64,000 nucleotides of DNA from Sphingomonas metalli (GCF_014641735.1 NZ_BMIH01000006.1:1-64000); one strand, 5' to 3'. Counted from the first letter of the stretch, positions 25,557 through 34,288 are shown. Numbers and translations are program-made. Notes: generated by a model not told the origin, from the letters alone.

Positions 25557-26849
25557 CTAGCGGCCGCGTTCCTGCCCGCGCTCGGGATGCGTGGGGCCGT
25601 GATCGGGAAGCTGCCCGGCAGCGCTGTCGATCACGGCGCCGGTTCTGATCCGGTCGGCGACGAGCTGTCGAGCGGATTCCCCGACCGTGTTGACCGTGCG
25701 CGCGCTTTCGCCGCGCTCGCGTGCCTTCTGCATCGCCGCGTCGACGATTGCTTGGGCAGGCGCGAGGCGCGGGTCAGCGTGGTTCTTCTCGGCGGTGTTC
25801 TTCAGGAACAGCTCGGCAAGCCGCTCCTGACCTGGCGAAGCACCGGGCGGCAAGATTGGTCGCTCCAGTGAGCGGACGGCGCGCTGGAGCTGAGCGGGCG
25901 ACTGCGAGTTGATCTGAACCCCGAGCGCCGCGCCGATCTCGCGCACGCGCTCAAGCGGGGTCTGCTGCGGCGTGATGACGGCATCGACCTGACGCACACC
26001 GAGATAGGTGAGAAGGTGCGATTGGTAGATCGGACCTTTGGCATGGCGGACATAGGCCAGCTCGGTGCGCGCGTTGGCGATGACAGGGGAGGACGCACCA
26101 TCCCTGACGAGGCTGCGCAGCCGGTCGGCCGCCTGCTGGCGGGCGGCCGGGAGATAGCGATCCAGCTCCTCGCGTGCCTTGGTCAGCGTCACTCGGTAAC
26201 GCTGCCCTTCGGGCGGCGCGCGCTGGGGCAGCAAGGCGATCCCGGCGGGACCGATGCGCGCCTCGGGTGCGAGGTCGCGGCGGATCGCCGCCTCGGCGAG
26301 CACCGCGGCCATAGGCCGATGATCGCCGGTGAGGAAGCCATGCCGGGACGCGTCCATCCACGCGATCTTGTCGATCGAGGCGATCCTGATGGGATGGCCG
26401 GCATCGCGGGCGAGCTGCGCCGCGTGGTGGCGCATCGTCCGCCCGTTTCCCTCGCGGAAAGGGTGGATGGCATTGATCTCGTTGATGTGGTTGCCGAGCC
26501 GGTCGAAAAACTCGTCGCGGGCGAGGCCCTTCAGCGCATCGCCCGCCCGCGTATCGGCAAACCGCTTATCGAGCTCGCGCGCGATGTAAGGCACGTGCGC
26601 GAAACTGGAGCCGCCCTTGGCGATATTGACGGTGCGATCCTGACCCGCCCAGTCGTAAAGGTCCTGGAAGAGGTGCCGATGTAGGGCGCGATAGCCGTCC
26701 GCCGTCGCTGGAAAGGTGAGGCGCGCGGCTTCTGCGCCGCGCGCCAAGGTCAACCTCCGCTCGGCCTCCATGAGGGTCTTGTCGTCCGTGATCCCAAGCC
26801 GGTTCCGGAGCGTGTCGGTCCCCGGATAGGTGTAGGGATCGTCTGCCAA
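25557..26849 (-). CDS. Fic-family toxin (VbhT-like)
   Basis: 430 residues. N-terminal Fic domain: Y-P-G-T-D-T-L-R-N-R-L-G start typical of Bep/VbhT, and full active-site motif H-P-F-R-E-G-N-G-R-T at 129-138 (catalytic His129). Fic proteins transfer AMP to target proteins; VbhT of Bartonella targets gyrase and topoisomerase IV. C-terminal ~200 residues are helical and could be a BID-like secretion or partner-binding region, but I cannot confirm this. The antitoxin ends 2 bases upstream. Confidence 0.9.
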   Translation of the reverse strand: MADDPYTYPGTDTLRNRLGITDDKTLMEAERRLTLARGAEAARLTFPATADGYRALHRHLFQDLYDWAGQDRTVNIAKGGSSFAHVPYIARELDKRFADTRAGDALKGLARDEFFDRLGNHINEINAIHPFREGNGRTMRHHAAQLARDAGHPIRIASIDKIAWMDASRHGFLTGDHRPMAAVLAEAAIRRDLAPEARIGPAGIALLPQRAPPEGQRYRVTLTKAREELDRYLPAARQQAADRLRSLVRDGASSPVIANARTELAYVRHAKGPIYQSHLLTYLGVRQVDAVITPQQTPLERVREIGAALGVQINSQSPAQLQRAVRSLERPILPPGASPGQERLAELFLKNTAEKNHADPRLAPAQAIVDAAMQKARERGESARTVNTVGESARQLVADRIRTGAVIDSAAGQLPDHGPTHPERGQERGR

Positions 26850-26851
26850 GG

Positions 26852-27109
26852 TCAGGCCGCGATCTGGTGGGTTCCTGGCTTGTAGAGGCCGAGGATGATG
26901 GACGGCATGAGCGAAGGGGGAACACCCTCATCGAGCATCATGGCGAACATGGCATCCTCGTCGCCGGTCGGCGTCATGTCCTCGATGACGAGGTTGGCGC
27001 GCGCCTCTGCTACGTCCTCGCGCCAGAGCGCGATCTGCTCGGGGGTGCCACGCTCAAAGTCCATGGAGCGGATGCGCTCGCGCAGCGTGTCGAGATTGAT
27101 CTGGGCCAT
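26852..27109 (-). CDS. VbhA-like Fic antitoxin
   Basis: 85 residues, directly upstream of the fic toxin. Helical; the segment A-R-A-N-L-V-I-E-D-M-T-P aligns with the VbhA inhibitory helix (S/T-x3-E-G/N) and keeps its key Glu, but the leading Ser/Thr is Asn and the last residue is Asp. The glutamate normally blocks ATP gamma-phosphate in the Fic site. Identity is supported mainly by gene order and this motif. Confidence 0.78.
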   Translation of the reverse strand: MAQINLDTLRERIRSMDFERGTPEQIALWREDVAEARANLVIEDMTPTGDEDAMFAMMLDEGVPPSLMPSIILGLYKPGTHQIAA

Positions 27110-27195
27110 CGCGTCATCCTTTCGCCGTTAACCCTACGCGCTCCCCCGCGATTTCTCAACAAATCACGTTGGCGCAGGTCCGTTTCGGCACGGTT

Positions 27196-27221
27196 GATCC
27201 GCGCTCAATCGAGCGCGGATC
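27196..27221. terminator. Hairpin after the DUF3768 gene
   Basis: Perfect 11-bp stem GATCCGCGCTC (27196-27206), AATC loop, GAGCGCGGATC (27211-27221), just past the stop of the leftward DUF3768 gene. No clear T-run, so efficiency is uncertain. Confidence 0.5.
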
Positions 27222-27236
27222 GCTACGCCACAGGCG

Positions 27237-27623
27237 TTAGTATTCGCTGGCCAGCATGATCGTCAGCACCCGTTTAGTCTGCTCGGGATTCCACGGAGCG
27301 TCACTGCCGTAGGTGAGGCTCGTGTCGTAGCAGTCGATCTTCCAGAACACCGTCTGCACAACCGCCTTTGCATCGTCCGGACGGTCCTGCGTCCACGCGC
27401 CGGTTGCGAGCTTATAGATCGCGCCGAAATCGTGCTCGCCATGAGGGTCGTTGTTGCCATCGAACTTCGTGAACCGGGTGATCGCGACCAACGCGGCGAA
27501 ACGGTCCAGCTCGGGGAGGGCCTGGAATCCCATCGTAACGTTGGCGAGGCTCGCGAGGCCAGGGTGGGTACGCGCCGCATCGTTGAGACGCCGGATGGTG
27601 TCGATCTGCTCGGGGGTCGGCAT
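27237..27623 (-). CDS. DUF3768-domain protein
   Basis: 128 residues. Characteristic F-D-G-N-N-D-P-H-G-E-H-D-F-G in the middle and W-K-I-D-C-Y-D-x-S-L-T-Y-G-S-D ... R-V-L-T-I-M-L-A-S-E-Y at the end, the hallmarks of DUF3768, a small family common on alphaproteobacterial plasmids with no known activity. AAGGAGG lies a few bases before ATG 27623. Its upstream leader is copy 1 of a three-copy element. Confidence 0.8.
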   Translation of the reverse strand: MPTPEQIDTIRRLNDAARTHPGLASLANVTMGFQALPELDRFAALVAITRFTKFDGNNDPHGEHDFGAIYKLATGAWTQDRPDDAKAVVQTVFWKIDCYDTSLTYGSDAPWNPEQTKRVLTIMLASEY

Positions 27624-27674
27624 GGGTGATCCTCCTTGTTGGCATGGGCCGCAAGGCCGTTCGGCCTCACGGCC

Positions 27675-27856
27675 CTGCCTGTCCGGCGAGGACGGGATGG
27701 GGAGGGGAACGAGAATCTTGGTAAGCTGGCGCGGGCGAGCCGCCCTAGCGCGGCCGGCACCGACGGGGCCGGGCGCCGCGCTTGGCGGCTTACACGGGCG
27801 GCAAGATTGTCGTTCGGGAACGAAAGGGCGGCGCCCTTGGCGTTCCCCGGCGCGGG
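27675..27856 (-). repeat. Leader repeat, copy 1 (upstream of DUF3768 gene)
   Basis: About 180 bp clearly similar to 34573-34786 and 37168-37380, in the same orientation and each lying 5' of a leftward gene. Shared parts include the palindrome TCGTTCGGGAACGA (27810-27823 here), an AAGGGC...GCCCTT hairpin beside it, a CTGGCGCGGGC block and GGGATGGGGAGG. Confidence 0.8.
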
Positions 27857-27914
27857 TCGCCCCGCGCCAGACAAACGGATAAGGTTCGGGAGGGGACTTC
27901 GGGGGGAAGCGCGA

Positions 27915-28574
27915 ATGTCGAACTGGGCGGAGCGGGCGTCGGCGTCGTTGCTACCGCTCAGCCGCGCGAGCACCCTTGGCGCCGCGCTCAAGGAGTGGAC
28001 CTATACGGGGCGCTTCTTCGACCTCGAAGCGGCGGACGGCACCTGCGAGCTGTGCGGGCAGCAGGAGCTTCGCTACCATTTCGAGATCGAGAACGACGGC
28101 ACGTCCGCGTCGTTGCTGGTCGGCTCCGAGTGCATCAAGCGCTTCGAGATCGCCGGCATTGACGAGCAAGGGCGACGGCTCGATGCACGCGATACGGGAA
28201 AGCTGGTGGACCGTCACCGCCGCGGCCTGGTGGAGGACGCGCGCAAGCAACGCGTCATGACCGCGCTGCTCAAGCTCGGTCGCAAGGCACCCGACTTCGA
28301 CGCGCAGAACTTCATCGCCTTCGTCGACGACAAAGGTGCGTTCACCCCCAACCAGGTGGCGATGATCTTCTGGCGGCTCGGCTCGGCCGGGGTGGAGTAT
28401 CGCCCGGCCGACTGGAAGGTGCGGCTGCGCCGCGACAGCGATATCGGCCAGCTCCGAACGATGAAGCCGGCCGCTTTCAAGCGAGTCATGGCGGCGCTCA
28501 CCGCGGCGCAGCGGCGCCGGATCGACGAAATCGAGGCTCGCTTAGCTCAGTATGGGCAGCGCTGGCGCGAGTGA
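27915..28574 (+). CDS. Hypothetical protein with a Cys cluster
   Basis: 219 residues from ATG 27915. N-terminal half has C-E-L-C-G-Q-Q and later G-S-E-C-I-K-R-F, a possible incomplete zinc site; the rest is charged and helical (E-I-E-A-R-L-A-Q-Y-G-Q-R-W-R-E end). I do not recognise the family. Genes of this kind sit with ArdC-like and DUF3768 genes on sphingomonad plasmids, so a mobile-element role is inferred. Confidence 0.65.
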   Translation: MSNWAERASASLLPLSRASTLGAALKEWTYTGRFFDLEAADGTCELCGQQELRYHFEIENDGTSASLLVGSECIKRFEIAGIDEQGRRLDARDTGKLVDRHRRGLVEDARKQRVMTALLKLGRKAPDFDAQNFIAFVDDKGAFTPNQVAMIFWRLGSAGVEYRPADWKVRLRRDSDIGQLRTMKPAAFKRVMAALTAAQRRRIDEIEARLAQYGQRWRE

Positions 28575-28643
28575 TGTGCCGCCCGCGGTGCGGACCGTGA
28601 TTTTCTGCTTTCGTTCCGCTCGGCCCTGACTCATAGAATCGTC

Positions 28644-29126
28644 ATGCCGATCATGCCGGAACATCGCTGGCTGTACCCGATCGACTGGCCCGAGCTGTCC
28701 AGGCTGATCCGGTTCGGCCGCGCTAAAGGCCGCTGCGAGCATTGCCGACGGCCGCACGGTGCGCGCGTCTTCCATCTTGGCGATGGTCGCTGGTGGGATG
28801 CCGATCGCCGACAGTGGCGCGACGGGCGGGGACGGCGCATCCGTGTCGTCGGGGCAGACGTCGCCGCGATCGTCCGGCTCACGCGGGTGTATATCGCCTG
28901 CGCGCACCTCAATCACGACCCGACCGACAATGCGCCGCGCAATCTCGCCGCGCTCTGCCAGCGCTGCCACATGATCCACGACGCGGCCGAGCATCGCCGG
29001 CGCCGGTGGTACAACGCCTATCGCAGGCGTGCGCTGGGCGATCTTTTGGCTCTGCTCGATGGGCTGCCGACGATCGGGGCGGGGCAGGGTGTGCCACGTG
29101 GCACACCTGCGCGTCACACCGCCTAA
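28644..29126 (+). CDS. HNH-type zinc-binding protein, putative endonuclease
   Basis: 160 residues. C-E-H-C at about 31-34 and H-L-N-H-D-P-T-D-N ... N-L-A-A-L-C-Q-R-C-H near 90-115 form the HNH zinc and beta-beta-alpha arrangement. No partner is obvious. The parS-like palindrome at 29088-29107 overlaps its 3' codons (G-V-P-R-G-T-P), so the DNA site constrains the C-terminus. Confidence 0.7.
   Translation: MPIMPEHRWLYPIDWPELSRLIRFGRAKGRCEHCRRPHGARVFHLGDGRWWDADRRQWRDGRGRRIRVVGADVAAIVRLTRVYIACAHLNHDPTDNAPRNLAALCQRCHMIHDAAEHRRRRWYNAYRRRALGDLLALLDGLPTIGAGQGVPRGTPARHTA
29088..29107. promoter_or_regulatory. parS-like palindrome, copy 1
   Basis: Perfect 20-bp palindrome GGTGTGCCACGTGGCACACC. Its core TGTGCCACGTGGCACA resembles chromosomal parS (TGTTNCACGTGAAACA), with the CACGTG centre and TGT/ACA ends kept. 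A second, 22-bp copy is at 34822-34843, and a ParB-like gene lies between them. Confidence 0.6.
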
Positions 29127-29176
29127 GCCCCCCATTCACTCGAACCGCGGTAAGGGAGAAGGCCTATCGCTCTATG

Positions 29177-29200
29177 ATATATCTGCTATGCTGGATATAT
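29177..29200. promoter_or_regulatory. Probable ArsR operator
   Basis: Inverted repeat ATATATC (29177-29183), 10 bases, GATATAT (29194-29200) in an AT-rich patch that overlaps the arsR start codon. ArsR-type repressors bind such imperfect dyads at their own promoter. Confidence 0.6.
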
Positions 29201-29531
29201 GGAAAACGAGTTAGCGATCGCGGCACTGGGGGCGTTGGCGCAGGGCACGCGCCTCGACGTGTTTCGTCTGCTGGTGCGGCACGAGCCTGACGGGTTGGCT
29301 GCAGGCGAGATCGCCCGCCGGCTGGATGTGCCGCAGAACACGATGTCGGCGCACCTTGGTATTCTGGCCCGTGCCGGCCTCGTTCGCTCCGAACGGCACA
29401 GCCGGTCGATCATCTACCGCGCCGACCTCGACGGGCTGCGCGCGCTAACGCTGTTCCTCGTCAAGGATTGCTGTGCCGGCAACGCCGAATTGTGCGGGCC
29501 GCTCATCGCCGAACTCGCTCCCTGCTGCTGA
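29199..29531 (+). CDS. arsR: ArsR-family arsenite-responsive repressor
   Basis: 110 residues. Winged HTH (D-V-P-Q-N-T-M-S-A-H-L-G-I-L), then D-C-C-A-G-N-A-E-L-C and a terminal C-C. The thiols are at the C-terminal end, as in ArsR variants that sense As(III) away from the DNA-binding helix. First gene of the ars operon; no strong ribosome site precedes ATG 29199, so the message may be nearly leaderless. Confidence 0.9.
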   Translation: MENELAIAALGALAQGTRLDVFRLLVRHEPDGLAAGEIARRLDVPQNTMSAHLGILARAGLVRSERHSRSIIYRADLDGLRALTLFLVKDCCAGNAELCGPLIAELAPCC

Positions 29532-29542
29532 AAGGACGCCCC

Positions 29543-29986
29543 ATGAGCCGGACTGACTCGGTCGTCGACATCGTCATCTACCACAATCCCGAGTGCGGCA
29601 CGTCGCGCAACGCGCTCGCCATGATCCGCAATGCCGGCATCGAGCCGCACGTGGTCGAATATCTGAAGACCCCGCCGTCGCGCGCGCTGCTGGTCGAGCT
29701 GATTGAGCGGGCGGGCATCTCGCCGCGCGAGCTGCTGCGCGAGAAAGGCACGCCCTATGCGGAGCTGGGGCTCGGCGACACCACACTGTCCGACGAGGCG
29801 CTGGTGGACGCGATGATGGCGCACCCGATCCTCATCAACCGCCCGCTGGTCGTCTCACCCTTGGGCGTGAAGCTCTGCCGCCCGTCCGAAGCCGTCCTCG
29901 ATCTGTTGCCGAGCGGGCAGCTCGGCGCGTTCGCCAAGGAGGACGGCGAACAGGTGGTGGACGCGTCCGGCGAGCGGGTCGGCTGA
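29543..29986 (+). CDS. arsC: Arsenate reductase, glutaredoxin-dependent
   Basis: 147 residues. Active site H-N-P-E-C-G-T-S-R with His14 and Cys18, and the downstream arginines in I-N-R-P-L-V-V-S-P-L-G-V-K-L-C-R-P needed for arsenate. This is the ArsC class that uses glutathione/glutaredoxin. ATG 29543 has AAAGGA upstream. Product arsenite is exported by the next gene. Confidence 0.94.
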   Translation: MSRTDSVVDIVIYHNPECGTSRNALAMIRNAGIEPHVVEYLKTPPSRALLVELIERAGISPRELLREKGTPYAELGLGDTTLSDEALVDAMMAHPILINRPLVVSPLGVKLCRPSEAVLDLLPSGQLGAFAKEDGEQVVDASGERVG

Positions 29987-29990
29987 GCCC

Positions 29991-31070
29991 ATGTCGACGA
30001 TCGCCCCTGTCGCCGGACCTGCGCCGGCGCGCGCCGGCATCGGCACCTTCGAGCGCTACCTGACGCTCTGGGTGGCGCTCTGCATCGTTGCCGGCATCGG
30101 CTTGGGGCACCTTTTGCCCGGCCTGTTCGCGCGCGTTGCCTCGGCCGAGGTAGCGCGCGTCAACCTCATCGTCGCGGTGCTGATCTGGCTGATGATCGTA
30201 CCGATGCTGCTCAAGATCGACTTCGGCGCGCTCGGGTCGGTCCGCCAGCATTGGAAGGGGGTGGGCGTCACACTGTTCATCAACTGGGCGGTGAAGCCCT
30301 TCTCGATGGCAGCGCTTGGCACATTGTTCATCGGTTGGCTGTTCGCGCCGCTTCTGCCCGCAGGGGAGGGGCCGTCCTACATCGCTGGCCTGATCCTGCT
30401 CGCTGCGGCACCGTGCACGGCCATGGTGTTCGTGTGGTCGAACCTGTGCGAGGGCGAGCCGACCTACACGCTGTCCCAGGTCGCGCTGAACGACGTCATC
30501 ATGGTGTTCCTGTTCGCGCCGCTCGTCGGGCTGCTGCTCGGCGTCGCTTCGGTGACGGTGCCGTGGGACACGCTGCTGATCTCGGTGATGCTCTACATCG
30601 TCGTGCCGGTCATCGCCGCCCAGCTCGTGCGCCGTGTCGTGCTGACGAACGGCGGACAAGCCGCGCTCGACCGGCTGCTCGGTCGCTTGGGGCCGGTGTC
30701 GCTCGTCTCGCTGCTGGCGACGCTCGTCCTGCTGTTCGGCTTCCAGGGTGAGGCGATCGTGGCGCAGCCGTTGGTGATCGCACTGCTTGCGGTGCCGATC
30801 CTCATCCAAGTCTATTTCAATGCAGGTCTAGCCTACTGGCTCTCGCGCCGCTTCGGCGTTGCCTGGTGCGTGGCGGCGCCTGCGGCGCTGATCGGCGCAT
30901 CCAACTTCTTCGAATTGGCCGTGGCGGCCGCGATCTCGCTGTTCGGGCTCAAGTCGGGCGCGGCGCTGGCCACGGTCGTCGGCGTGCTGGTCGAGGTGCC
31001 CGTGATGCTGTCGGTCGTCTCGATCGTGAAAGCATCCCGGGGCTGGTACGAGCGCGGGGCGCACGCATGA
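29991..31070 (+). CDS. acr3: Acr3 arsenite efflux transporter
   Basis: 359 residues, about ten TM helices. The key Cys of Acr3 is present in A-A-P-C-T-A-M-V-F-V-W-S (Cys142) as is the conserved Glu in V-G-V-L-V-E-V-P-V-M-L (Glu335). Exports As(III) across the inner membrane. Starts 4 bases after arsC and overlaps the next gene by ATGA. Confidence 0.95.
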   Translation: MSTIAPVAGPAPARAGIGTFERYLTLWVALCIVAGIGLGHLLPGLFARVASAEVARVNLIVAVLIWLMIVPMLLKIDFGALGSVRQHWKGVGVTLFINWAVKPFSMAALGTLFIGWLFAPLLPAGEGPSYIAGLILLAAAPCTAMVFVWSNLCEGEPTYTLSQVALNDVIMVFLFAPLVGLLLGVASVTVPWDTLLISVMLYIVVPVIAAQLVRRVVLTNGGQAALDRLLGRLGPVSLVSLLATLVLLFGFQGEAIVAQPLVIALLAVPILIQVYFNAGLAYWLSRRFGVAWCVAAPAALIGASNFFELAVAAAISLFGLKSGAALATVVGVLVEVPVMLSVVSIVKASRGWYERGAHA

Positions 31071-31504
31071 CCGGCCTCCGCGTCACGTGTCTCGCGCCGG
31101 GCGAGCTGGATGATCTGGCCGGCGCGCTGGCAGCCGCCAAGCTGCCGACCGCCGATCTCGCCGAACCCGGCCGCGCCTTCGTCCGCTTCGACGACGACGC
31201 TGGGTTGGTCGGGTTCGGCGGGATCGAGGGCGAAGGGTCGGACCGCCTGCTCCGCTCGCTGGTGGTCTTGGCCGATCGCCGGGGCGCCGGCATCGGCGGT
31301 GCGATGCTGGCGCTGCTCGAGGGCGAGGCGCGCCGGCTCGGCGCCGAGCGGCTCCACCTTCTGACCGACACCGCGGCGCCATTTTTCCGGGTGAACGGCT
31401 ATGCAGAGGCCGATCGCGCTGCGGCGCCGCCTGCGGTTGCCGCCTCGCGCGAGTTCACCGCGCTCTGCCCGGCGTCGGCCACCTTTCTCGTGAAAGCTCT
31501 TTGA
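31067..31504 (+). CDS. arsN2: GNAT acetyltransferase ArsN2
   Basis: 145 residues, GNAT fold with acetyl-CoA loop R-R-G-A-G-I-G-G around 72-79. Size and position in an ars operon match ArsN2, which is linked to resistance to organic or modified arsenicals. Overlaps acr3 by 4 bp and arsH by 1 base, so the operon is tightly coupled. Confidence 0.85.
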   Translation: MTGLRVTCLAPGELDDLAGALAAAKLPTADLAEPGRAFVRFDDDAGLVGFGGIEGEGSDRLLRSLVVLADRRGAGIGGAMLALLEGEARRLGAERLHLLTDTAAPFFRVNGYAEADRAAAPPAVAASREFTALCPASATFLVKAL

Positions 31505-32259
31505 TGCCGCTTCGTACGCTCACCGATCCCGACCTCCTGCCGGCACTCGATCCAGCCTATATCCGCGCGCGGCCCGCCACAGGGCTCGGGCCGCTTGATC
31601 CGGCACCTCGGATACTCCTGCTCTACGGCAGCTTGCGTGAGCGCTCCTTCTCGCGGCTCGCCACGGAGGAAGCGGCACGCCTGCTGCAGTTATTCGGCGC
31701 GGAAACGCGGATCTTCGATCCCTCGACACTGCCGCTCCCCGACCAAGTAGCCGGAGACGATCACCCGGCCGTCCATGAGCTGCGCGAACTGGCGCTGTGG
31801 TCCGAGGGCCAAGTCTGGTGCAGCCCGGAACGTCACGGCCAGATCACCGGCATCATGAAAGCGCAGATCGATCACCTGCCGCTCGAGATGAAGGGCATGC
31901 GCCCGACCCAGGGCCGTACGCTCGCGGTGATGCAGGTGTCTGGCGGATCGCAGTCGTTCAACGCCGTCAACACGCTGCGGCTGCTCGGCCGCTGGATGCG
32001 GATGTTCACGATCCCGAACCAGTCGTCGGTCGCGATGGCCTACAAGGAGTTCGACGAGGCCGGACGCATGAAGCCGTCGAGCTATTATGACCGCATCGTC
32101 GACGTGATGGAGGAGCTGGTCCGCTTCACGGTCCTGCTACGGCCACACGCGACGCAGCTCGTAGAACGCTACTCGGAGCGCAAACAGGCCGGCGTGCCGG
32201 TCGACACGACGACGGACCTGTCGAGCATCGCGACCGCGCCACAAGGCCGCTGGCGGTGA
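31504..32259 (+). CDS. arsH: ArsH NADPH-dependent FMN reductase
   Basis: 251 residues from ATG 31504 (TGATG overlap with the previous stop; a TTG one codon earlier is also open). Flavodoxin-like FMN motif [13 protein letters not shown] and [11 protein letters not shown]. ArsH oxidises trivalent organoarsenicals. Last gene of arsR-arsC-acr3-arsN2-arsH. Confidence 0.94.
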   Translation: MPLRTLTDPDLLPALDPAYIRARPATGLGPLDPAPRILLLYGSLRERSFSRLATEEAARLLQLFGAETRIFDPSTLPLPDQVAGDDHPAVHELRELALWSEGQVWCSPERHGQITGIMKAQIDHLPLEMKGMRPTQGRTLAVMQVSGGSQSFNAVNTLRLLGRWMRMFTIPNQSSVAMAYKEFDEAGRMKPSSYYDRIVDVMEELVRFTVLLRPHATQLVERYSERKQAGVPVDTTTDLSSIATAPQGRWR

Positions 32260-32293
32260 GCCGCACCACCCGATCGGCAAGGAAGTCGCCACG

Positions 32294-32377
32294 GCGCCGC
32301 CCGACCTCGTGTCGGGCGGCGCGACGCGGACCTGAAAGGGCAGCCGGCGCGCCAGCCCGCCAGGGCTGGCGCGCCGG
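32294..32377 (+). terminator. Two strong hairpins downstream of the ars operon
   Basis: First hairpin: 12-bp perfect stem 32294-32305 / 32311-32322, loop CTCGT. Second: 15-bp perfect stem 32344-32358 / 32363-32377, loop GCCA. Neither has a T-run, but together they would form very stable RNA at the end of the ars transcript. Confidence 0.55.
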
Positions 32378-32413
32378 GGCGACGGGCCGCCTTGCGCTCG
32401 TCAGGAGAGGAAA

Positions 32414-32439
32414 GGGGGTCCGATTATCACCGGACCCCC
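32414..32439 (-). terminator. Terminator for the ParB-like gene
   Basis: 9-bp stem GGGGGTCCG (32414-32422) and CGGACCCCC (32431-32439) with an 8-base loop, 11 bases beyond the stop of the leftward gene and followed on that strand by TTT. Confidence 0.65.
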
Positions 32440-32450
32440 AGCTTTGCTGT

Positions 32451-33578
32451 TCAGGCCGTTTCCTCGTCGATCATGCCCTCCTGCTCGCTGCCGTCCTCGT
32501 CCATGTCGGCGTCGCATTCCTCCGGCTCGCGCTCCGCTCGGTCAAAGGCACCGATCCGCAGCGGGGCGGGAAGCCAATGGGCGGGCAACCGCTCGGACAC
32601 GTTCACGGCAAGGTCCGCCTTCTTCTTGATGGTGGCGCAATTCTCGGCACTCGACGCGCCCACTTCCTCGCGCAACAGGTCGATCATCGCAGCACGGCGC
32701 ATCTTGTCGAACAGGCCGATGGGGGCGGTCCAGCGCGACGCGATGTTCACGCCGCTCGCGCGCACGATCTGCTCGAATTGGTGGTGGCGCTGGCCGGGGG
32801 AGCCGCCCGCGAACACCGTGCCGTCCACCGTCATCGCGACAAGCCCGGCCAGCAACGCCATCTTGTCGTCGCTGCCCATGGCACGGATCGCCTCGAACCG
32901 GCCTTCGGCGGGAATGGCGGCGAAACGGGTCGCCATCATGTCCTCCACGGCAAGAACGTCGCTCGTCGCCATCAACTCTTGCGCCACGTCGGTCGCGACG
33001 GCCTTGGCCTGAACCTCGATCGCCATCTGGTGGCTGTGCGCGCCGTGGAGCAATTGGCCCGCGAGGCTGTCGAGCACGATGTCGAGTGCCAGCGCCGGGT
33101 CGGCCGCGACCGCCTCCTGCACGACCCGTGTCTTAATGCGCGTGAGGTCGGCGAACAGGCTGTTGCTGTAAAGCGGGACGGGACCGTCGTGGTTCGCCTT
33201 CGGTTTCGGCTCGGCCTTGGCGCGGTAGAAGCTCTTGCCCAGTGATCCGTCATGCGACACCCAAAGGGCCACGCCGCCAACGGCCACCTGCTCGCGATTA
33301 AAGGCGCGCAAGCCTTCGGTGATCGCGTCGCGCTCGTCCGATAGCGGGTCGATCCGCTCGCTGTCCTCGCCCTCGGCCTCTGCGATGGCCTCGATCTCGG
33401 CGTCGATCGCGGTAAGCCTCGTCGCCTCGTCGTGGGTCGGCTCGCGCGTCGCCGGGTACATGCTGCCCTTCATATAGAGGTCGTAAGGGCGTTCGAGCGC
33501 CGCACGGACTTCGTGCCACCCGATAGCGCGATACTCGTCCGCGAGTGCGTCCAGCTTCTCTTCTGCCAGTTCTCGCAC
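32451..33578 (-). CDS. C-terminal part of a frameshifted ParB-like protein
   Basis: 375 residues in a frame that continues the ParB-like protein after a one-base shift near 33584-33585. It begins V-R-E-L-A-E-E-K-L-D-A-L-A, the natural continuation of the upstream frame's G-F-A-E-I-P; adding one base there restores I-P-E-L-V-R-E-L-A. Helical, acidic, with no start signal of its own at 33578. Long ParB-like proteins of about 600-700 residues with this C-terminal region are usual on alphaproteobacterial plasmids. Ends in an acidic tail. Confidence 0.65.
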   Translation of the reverse strand: MRELAEEKLDALADEYRAIGWHEVRAALERPYDLYMKGSMYPATREPTHDEATRLTAIDAEIEAIAEAEGEDSERIDPLSDERDAITEGLRAFNREQVAVGGVALWVSHDGSLGKSFYRAKAEPKPKANHDGPVPLYSNSLFADLTRIKTRVVQEAVAADPALALDIVLDSLAGQLLHGAHSHQMAIEVQAKAVATDVAQELMATSDVLAVEDMMATRFAAIPAEGRFEAIRAMGSDDKMALLAGLVAMTVDGTVFAGGSPGQRHHQFEQIVRASGVNIASRWTAPIGLFDKMRRAAMIDLLREEVGASSAENCATIKKKADLAVNVSERLPAHWLPAPLRIGAFDRAEREPEECDADMDEDGSEQEGMIDEETA

Positions 33579-34288
33579 AAGCTCGGGATCTCCGCAAAGC
33601 CTTCGGCCCCTTGGCTGAACAGGTCGACCGTGATCGTACCGCCTTTGGCCTCGTAAGCCTCCCGCCCGACGAACAGGAACGGGCCGCTGGTGGTGTCCAC
33701 CTTCTCGGTGGTGAGCATCCGGCGGATAGTGTGCGCGTGGCCGTTCGCGGCCTTCCAGACCTTCATCTGCTGGCTGTGATCGTCGGTGAGGGTGAGCGCA
33801 CGTGCGGCCTCAAGGCTCAACTGATCCTTGGCGATCAGGTCGATCAGCGCCGGGGCAAGCGCAGACAGGCGGAGCATCTTGTAGACGAAGCTGACCGCCT
33901 GACCGAACCGGGCCGCAATCTCCTCGGCGTCCATGCCCGTGTCGCGGAGCGCGGCGAAGGCGCGGATGCTGTCGGCAGGGTGCATGTCCTCGCGCTGGAA
34001 ATTCTCGGCGAGCGACAGTTCGATGGCTTCTTCCTTGGTCCGCAACTCAACCGGGAAGGTGTCGCTGCTCTTGATCCGCTTACGCTTCACCAAGATTTTG
34101 AGCGCGCGGTAACGCCGCCCTCCGGCAAAAACCCACAACAGCCCCTCGTCCTCATAGGCGACAAGGTTCTGCAACAGCCCGTGCGCTTCGATGTCGTCGG
34201 CCATCGCCTCGACGGCGGACGGCTTCACGCGGCGCTGGTTGAGCGGGGAAAGGCGAAGCTGGGCGAGCTTGGGATGGATGATAGCCAT
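33470..34288 (-). CDS. ParB/KorB-like DNA-binding protein, N-terminal part
   Basis: The first ~235 residues are a ParB N-terminal domain: L-S-P-L-N-Q-R-R (box 1), F-A-G-G-R-R-Y-R-A-L (box 2, ParB/Srx), then E-L-S-L-A-E-N-F-Q-R-E-D-M-H-P and an HTH (A-A-R-F-G-Q-A-V-S-F-V-Y-K-M-L). After G-F-A-E-I-P-S-L the frame turns to nonsense until 33470. Together with 32451-33578 it would be one ~612-residue protein. Either a real 1-base deletion that truncates the protein after its DNA-binding part, or a sequence error. Two parS-like sites lie within a few kb. Confidence 0.8.
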   Translation of the reverse strand: MAIIHPKLAQLRLSPLNQRRVKPSAVEAMADDIEAHGLLQNLVAYEDEGLLWVFAGGRRYRALKILVKRKRIKSSDTFPVELRTKEEAIELSLAENFQREDMHPADSIRAFAALRDTGMDAEEIAARFGQAVSFVYKMLRLSALAPALIDLIAKDQLSLEAARALTLTDDHSQQMKVWKAANGHAHTIRRMLTTEKVDTTSGPFLFVGREAYEAKGGTITVDLFSQGAEGFAEIPSLCENWQKRSWTHSRTSIALSGGTKSVRRSNALTTSI

